From the NCBI GenBank assembly GCA_026120035.1, contig JALRME010000002.1, positions 2,294,001 to 2,358,000 of the forward strand: 64,000 nucleotides of DNA, written 5' to 3'. Position 1 is the stretch's first letter. Each line of letters starts with the position of its first letter. The translations under genes and the position numbers were made by a program. The stretch is from Coleophoma eucalyptorum. Lineage: Eukaryota; Ascomycota; Leotiomycetes; Helotiales; Dermateaceae. This document shows positions 58,569-64,000 of this stretch, piece by piece. The notes beneath the pieces were generated by a model, which saw only the letters and a list, made by a program, of their open reading frames with translations, was not told the DNA's origin and did no database searches.

Positions 58569-60936
58569 CTATTTCCTCGTGTACTCTGATCGCACATAGT
58601 GTCGCTCCAAAGCTTCCCAGTCCACAATACCAGCCTCCCGTTCTTCGACCGGCGGCTTGATCCATTCATTATCAACTACAAGGTCTCCCAGAACCGCCTC
58701 ATTTCCAGTATTCCAAACAGATCCGTCCAAGTCATCTTTGTATCTCCAAAACTGCACTTCCTGCCCCCCACGCACATTTTCCATAATATGGCCTTTCCAT
58801 TCAATTCTCCCAGTGGTATCTTTAGGTGTGGATATTCGCATAACCTCAATCTTCTTTCCGGTGGAAAATTGCTTCATAAGTGAAATCCCAACCTCAAACT
58901 TTCCCAGCATAGTTGCAAACCCTCCCTGTGCATAACTGAGCCACTTTGTGAGTTGTGGTTTGATATGCCAAGTCTTTCCCAACGGACTTGTAAGTCTGAT
59001 GCCTAGGATCTCTTGCATCAGCACTGTTGTAGGGCCAGTACTCCAGCCATGAGCATGTGAATTGCGTGCTGCCGACCAATAAGCTGGATACTGCACATCT
59101 CCATCAATGCGATATCCTTCTACAAGGGTACTGTTTGTAAAGGCTGGCCCGTCAAGCATGTACCCCCACTGCAACTCCATAAGCTCAACAGCAGCATCAT
59201 AATTTCCTGCGGAGCAGTGACCAAGTAGTTCGAACGAACCAGCAAACGGAGAAATCACATTCGGAAACTCGGCTGCGGGTGCTCCATATTTGCCCCATCG
59301 CTCACGCAAATTCTGAGAGATTCTGAGATTGCGGTCATCGTTAATTATGTGCGATAGTAGAGCCCAACTGTTGCCGTCTTGTGGGAGGATTTCTTCGGAT
59401 CCGTTACAACCACGGCGTCCCTTATTGTCTGCGAATAGACCCCTATCTTTACACCATAATCTCTCAATACCATTCTCCAAGATTCTCTGCATTGACGCCC
59501 AGCTCTCCCTGTCGCTGAAATCTCCTATGAAGTCCGCCAGGATAGGACTTTTGGAAAGTGCATCATACAGAAGTGCAGAAGCCTCCACGTTGTGACCAGT
59601 CATGCCAGGTCGTAACCAGTCAGCTGTTGAAGAGACATGCAGCAGTCCAAACTCGTCCACTTTAGCCATGCTGATTTCCAATGCCTTGTTGTAAGCGGTC
59701 CAACGATGCTTCAACCACTCTACATCCCCGGAGTAGAGAACGTAATTGTATACTCCTAAAAGAGTATGTATATGATACGTGTCACTGAATTCTCCCGCGC
59801 CCATCGGTGGCCCAGCATATGGAAGCGAGCCATCTCCATACTGATGATCAAATAGCGTGTCAAGAGCGTTGCGAACGGCCAACATATCGTAAGTAGAGAC
59901 AGCAATACCAGGTACAGCTATAGACATGTCTCCTGGCCATACCATACGATCGCGTTTTCCGCCATCCGTAGTAACTGTCGTTCCATTAGAGATGGTGAAA
60001 TTACAATACCATGATCCCGTAGGCGATCGGTTATTATCCCACCGTCGATTGAGGTCGATCAATGCAGATCCTTCTTTAGGATCGATGGTCGAGAGTTGCA
60101 AGGTCCAAGCACCAGCATACCATATACGGTTGAGCAAGGATGACGAGCTATCGAAATATCCAGTATATGCCCGGCCGTTGGGATTTGAAGGGAATGCTGT
60201 ACAGTTTACCCAAAGTGCTGTGATGGAAATCCCTGGTCGGCTGTCTGCTGTGGAACCAAATCCAAAAAGCCTTTGCGCCTGACCAACCCATGAATTTAGA
60301 TTATGCCGCAACCCTCTCTTTGGCACTGACATTCCTGTATGCCAAAAAGCTCTGCCGGTAGGTACCTCATTGGGTATATATATAGTGAGGTACTTGAAAC
60401 CACCACGAATATACTGCTGCGACAGGCAATTAGTGCCATTTTTCTTGACTGAAAAATGCAATGGTAGATCTCTTTCTATACGGTCTGTTGTTCCATCTGG
60501 CTCTCGTCCCACAAAGGTAGGTGACTCAGAATAAGCCAAGACGATAAACGGCTCATTTTTAAAGTCGTCGACCTCGAAGCATACTCTATATGCTCATCAA
60601 TTTCAATGTAGCTGTGTTTTTCTTCTTCAAGGTGCCATACATGCCGGCTATATTTTCTGCAAATTCTAGAGAGACGAGATCGCCAGGACCAAGTCTCAAG
60701 CTACGCTTATCATTACTGCCAACTAAAAGAACAGAAGCGTCTAATACGGAACCCTCAGTCTTGAAGATTTTGACAGGTTCAATATACGATTTGTTTAAGG
60801 GGGCTTTGATGTTGCTTTCCCAAGGCCCTGGAAAGAGTGTATCGAGGGGAAGGGATTCGAAACTGAGTGGTCCGCCGAGCGCTTGCGTCAGAGACACCGA
60901 TAGCGCTATGGCAGCAACAGCATGTCCTTTGAACAT
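58569..60936 (-). CDS. secreted alpha-L-rhamnosidase-like glycosidase (GH78)
   Basis: Model complement(join(58569..60585, 60641..60936)), 770 aa. The 55-bp intron (donor GTATGG, acceptor ATAG) joins ENIAG to IVCFEVDDFKNEPFIVLAYS. A signal peptide is evident (MFKGHAVAAIALSVSLTQAL). Beta-sandwich regions follow. The (alpha/alpha)6 catalytic domain is marked by GGKRDRMVWPGDMSIAVPG, GDGSLPYAGPPMGAGEFSDT, WLRPGMTGHNVEASALLYDA and HGWSTGPTTVLMQEILG. A C-terminal beta domain ends the protein. GH78 enzymes remove terminal alpha-L-rhamnose from pectin side chains and plant glycosides. Several N-glycosylation sequons (NGT, NNR-S, NFT) fit secretion. Family assignment rests on these motifs, and substrate preference is not visible. 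The gene stands alone, with no transporter or regulator beside it. Confidence 0.85.
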
Positions 60937-61119
60937 ATTGGTTATGTCGAAATTTAATAAAAGGTATTATCGTTGTTGGAATCAACAGGGTTTGGAGCTA
61001 TGTGACTAGGTCGTCATCCCTCCGCTAGGCGCCGACGGCACTCTAAAGTGTGGGGGTGGGGGTGTTATACAATGGACATAGGACAGAGGCCTTGAATCAG
61101 AAACCGAGATTTATTCTAT

Positions 61120-62017
61120 TTATTCTGCCTTCCATGCTTCAAACTCTTCTTCCAGATGCCTTTTGAGTTGAGCAAACCGATTGTTGAAGTTCATCCCACA
61201 GCGCCAGCACAAGAGATCCCTCTCTAAATATCCCTCTCGCCATGGATACCTTCGAGCATCATTAGACGCAAGTGGGAAGTCTGCGATGTCTATGAAGAAT
61301 GGTGTGATGAAACTGTTGTAATGATGCTTTCTCTTCATATAAGTAGAGCAGCGATCCACCGAAAGAACATGAACATGAACATGTGCCATAGAAGGGTCAG
61401 CGTGTACACCGACGATAACATCTTTCTCCCAGTCTCTGCCTTTGGGCAACTCTTCGCCGTCTGCAATTACGACATCGCCATTTAAAACAGCCTCTCGATA
61501 CTTATCTTGGGCCGAAAACATGCCATATCTCCTTCGTAATTCTGCTGCGACTATGACTTTTAGTTTCTTAACTTCATCCTGGTAACTCTTGAGAAACACC
61601 GGGTCTTCAAACAAATCAAATGGATGTTTAAGGTTCCGATCTGAAGTTGAGAGTAGCAAGGTATGAACACTGGCCTTCGGGTATAGATCATGAATGGCCA
61701 CGAAGTCTTTGTTGTGGAATATCATTTGGCTGTCAGACACTTTGGTGGGATCATGAGTATACAACCCCAAGCCAGATCTTCCGGGGAAGCTGGAAGTGAC
61801 TGATCGCTTGGAGGCTCGAGAGTCATCCTTGACAGGTGCCACTGCCTTGCGTTTTGCAACTGACATCAACTCTGTGACTGCGACGGATCAGTATGTAGAT
61901 TTCCAAGGCTTGAACTTGGGAACACATACATGCATTCTGAGCTTGTGAGGACGCCGTTTCAGCTGTGCCTTCAATAGCTTCGGACGTGCGTGATTTGGAT
62001 TCTCGCCTCGCCGCCAT
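61120..62017 (-). CDS. HNT3: aprataxin-like HIT-domain DNA repair protein (Hnt3)
   Basis: Model complement(join(61120..61859, 61930..62017)), 275 aa. The HIT nucleotide-binding motif is HVHVHV, within DPSMAHVHVHVLSVD. Upstream are FHNKDFVAIHDLYPKASVHT and a spacer. The C-terminal DNA-binding zinc finger has Cys pair CWRC and the conserved GMNFNNRFAQLKRHLEEEFE. Aprataxin removes AMP from 5' ends of failed ligation products. The 5' exon (MAARRESKSRTSEAIEGTAE) is plausible but its splice is not settled. The acceptor best placed after the CTGAT branch (CACAG) would create a TAG, so I used the next one (GTCAG), giving QNAFAKRKAV. A start at the downstream ATG near 61866 is the alternative. The HIT and zinc-finger parts are intact either way. 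Confidence 0.88.
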
Positions 62018-62360
62018 TACGAAGAAATTGTCTGTTTGCAGATTTAAACACTCAGGAGAAAGGACATCTGGTATTAGGAGAATTCCAATAACAGCAGCAG
62101 CTATGCAACCTTGCCTTTGATCTTCTCCATGTTCTTTATTGATCGCGCTTTGTTGAGTGATTGAAAGGAGATAATGATTACGGAAGACGCGTTCGGATAA
62201 GGGAGAAATTTAGCGTGCAGCCTTGTCTAAAATTCCTGAGACAAGGCGGACAATAAGTAAATATTCACATCTCCAACGACTCGTGGCACGGCTTGGTGGA
62301 TGATTATATCACACCGCTCTTACATGGATGCTAACGTGCATGTTTACACTGTGACCGACG
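62018..62360. promoter_or_regulatory. divergent promoter of the aprataxin and helicase genes
   Basis: This 343-bp gap between two divergent ATGs must contain both promoters. No distinctive motif is seen. Confidence 0.45.
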
Positions 62361-64000
62361 ATGGTCAAGAAAGGGCAATCAAAAGGCGGCAAGCCAGGTG
62401 GGGGTGGAGGCGCAAAGAAACCCTCACCAGCAACTGGAGGTGACGACAGCTTTATCGTGTTTTCTAATTCCGACAAAGATCCTAAGCCGAGAAAGGCTCC
62501 AAATCCAAATGCTGGATCATCCTCAACAGGTGCCTCTGGGCCCGATGCAATTCTTGGGGAAGCACCAAAACGACCAGACGTGAAAAAGCTAATAGGCGGC
62601 GCCTCATGGACCGGCAAATTGCCCGTTAACATGCTCTCTGAACATTGTCAAAAGCAGAGATGGGAAAAGCCAGAGTATACGATGGTATGGTTTCCACGAA
62701 TTTGGATGTGCGCTGCTAACTTAAGCAGATGAAAACGTCAGAGGGATTTTCGTCCATGGTTATCTTGAAATCGAAGAATCCGAAAACCCAAGAGCTCGTT
62801 CAACTACCCCCTTTCAAATTGCCTCCAACACACAAATACCTTGCAGCAAAACCTACTGCGCTCGAGGCCCGACATTTTGCTGCCACATATGCTTTATTCC
62901 GGGTCTGCAGCATGCGAAACATACATATGATGATGCCACCCGACTATCGAGATCTTTGGAAGGGCGAATTCGAGGTTCTGAAGAAAGAAGATGTCAAGGA
63001 AGGTAAAGCATGGATGTATGAAGCAGATCCATTTGCAGCACTGAGGGAGAGAGAGGAGGCGAAGGCAATGATGGAGAAGAAGCGAAAGGAGCGCGATGCT
63101 GCAAGAGAGAAGGCGCAAAATACACCAGGTGGACCAGGAGGAATCAATCTGGCAGTTAGAGGAGGGAGTGTACCTGGTGGTTCTAGTGGTACCAGCAACA
63201 ATATTCACAGAGGCTGGACAAAAGTACCTAAAATCGAGATGGGTAAACGCACTCGGTCGAACGTGGAAAGACTAATCAGGCAACGTGCAATATGGAATCC
63301 GCACGACGTGACCATGTCAGAGTTTCAAAAGCATTCCATCACGAATGAGTTCAAGAATCTGGAATTTCGAGAAAGTCACATCGAGGAAGCTGTGGAAGTG
63401 TGTAAAGATCGCGAAGAAACTCTTGAATGGCTTCTCATCCATGTACCAGAAGACGACTTGCCGCGCTGGGCTTTACCTGAAGGCTATGTCGCCGGTATTA
63501 GCATGGCAAGCAGTGACCTGAAAAGAGAAGGCGCTATCAAGCGATTAGCTGAAAGTGGATATGCTCTTGAGTTATGTAAGCAGATGTTTGACATCAGCAA
63601 TGATGAAGGGGCTGCTGCGGAAGCGCTACAGAAAATCCTTATGTCTAGTGGCCAGGACACAGAGTTGCCCCAAGATGAAGATTCTTGGGATTCAGAAGAG
63701 TCCAAAGAATCCTCTCTGGGCATATGGGAAGAAGAGATGACTGGACTCCAGTCTGTTTTTGGCGAGCAGTTCTCTCAACCTTCGAAGGATGTGTGCAGAA
63801 TTAAGATCAAGCCGGCCAAACGAGGGACCAATGCACCCGTAGAACCGATTATACAACTTCGACGGACTCCGGAATACCCTCAAAAAGTGCCAGTGATCTC
63901 AGTCTATGCTACACTACCGGCCTATATTAGGCTAAGTGTCATGAAACAGGCTCTTAATCATGCAGTAGACAATCTCCTCGGTGAACAAATGGCTTTCTTT
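62361..64000 (+). CDS. DExH-box RNA helicase, DHX57/YLR419W-like, 5' part only
   Basis: Model join(62361..62684, 62729..64000 and beyond). The frame is open to the window end, so only the first 532 residues are seen. The 44-bp intron has a GCTAAC branch. The N-terminus is Gly/Lys-rich (KGGKPGGGGGAKKPSP). A basic region follows (SWTGKLPVNMLSEHCQKQRW), then a charged helix (REREEAKAMMEKKRKERDAA). A UBA-like helical unit lies near 310-350 (HIEEAVEVCKDREETLEWLL). An RWD-like domain comes next, starting EEEMTGLQSVFGEQF and including PEYPQKVPVISVYATLPAY. The order UBA, RWD, then DExH helicase is that of DHX57 and yeast YLR419W. The helicase motifs lie beyond the window. The role in RNA metabolism is inferred from the family. 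Confidence 0.82.

Overview
This window is nuclear DNA from a filamentous ascomycete (Pezizomycotina). Genes are split by 44-170 bp introns with GTAAGT/GTATGT-like donors, CTAAC/CTGAC-like branch points and short AG acceptors. The gene set is typical of such fungi: samB/MUB1, Zn2Cys6 regulators, a 2EXR-type F-box-like protein, an AspRS-DUF2156 fusion and a GH78 rhamnosidase. A leotiomycete (Helotiales) is my best guess, held weakly. I assembled gene models by hand from splice signals and reading-frame continuity. Twenty genes or gene remnants are supported. I found no tRNA, rRNA, CRISPR array or intact transposon.

Layout. (1) 0.2-12.5 kb is a dense block. It holds an AspRS-DUF2156 fusion (ergosteryl-aspartate synthase, ErdS), a Upc2-like Zn2Cys6 regulator, a convergent Pus4/TruB pseudouridine synthase, a divergent RFTS-domain chromatin protein of the DIM-7/Raf2 type, and EBP2. 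(2) 12.5-18.2 kb has no convincing gene but several short tandem repeats. It leads into samB (MYND finger). (3) 22-30.3 kb carries two unrecognised proteins (one with a duplicated C2H2 module, one with a CMR1-like linear motif) and a DGR2-like WD40 protein with a C-terminal zinc ribbon. (4) 31.1-31.8 kb is a protoglobin gene with GATA sites just upstream. (5) 31.9-42.5 kb is a gene-poor, increasingly AT-rich island with a small Cys-rich ORF and a bipartite helix-turn-helix gene broken by one TAA. (6) 42.5-48.7 kb holds a cystinosin-like PQ-loop transporter, a divergent 2EXR-like gene and a regulator with its Zn2Cys6 cluster at the C-terminus. (7) 52.3-64 kb holds a B-type cyclin, the Ca2+-regulated mitochondrial aspartate/glutamate carrier, a secreted GH78 rhamnosidase, an aprataxin/Hnt3 homologue and the 5' half of a DHX57-like RNA helicase that runs off the right end.

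How genes may work together. The most interesting neighbourhood is the left edge. There, a tRNA-dependent sterol-aspartylating enzyme lies beside a regulator resembling sterol-responsive Upc2 factors. The other genes are mostly housekeeping and independently transcribed. Three divergent pairs share short promoters: PUS4/RFTS, cystinosin/2EXR and aprataxin/helicase.
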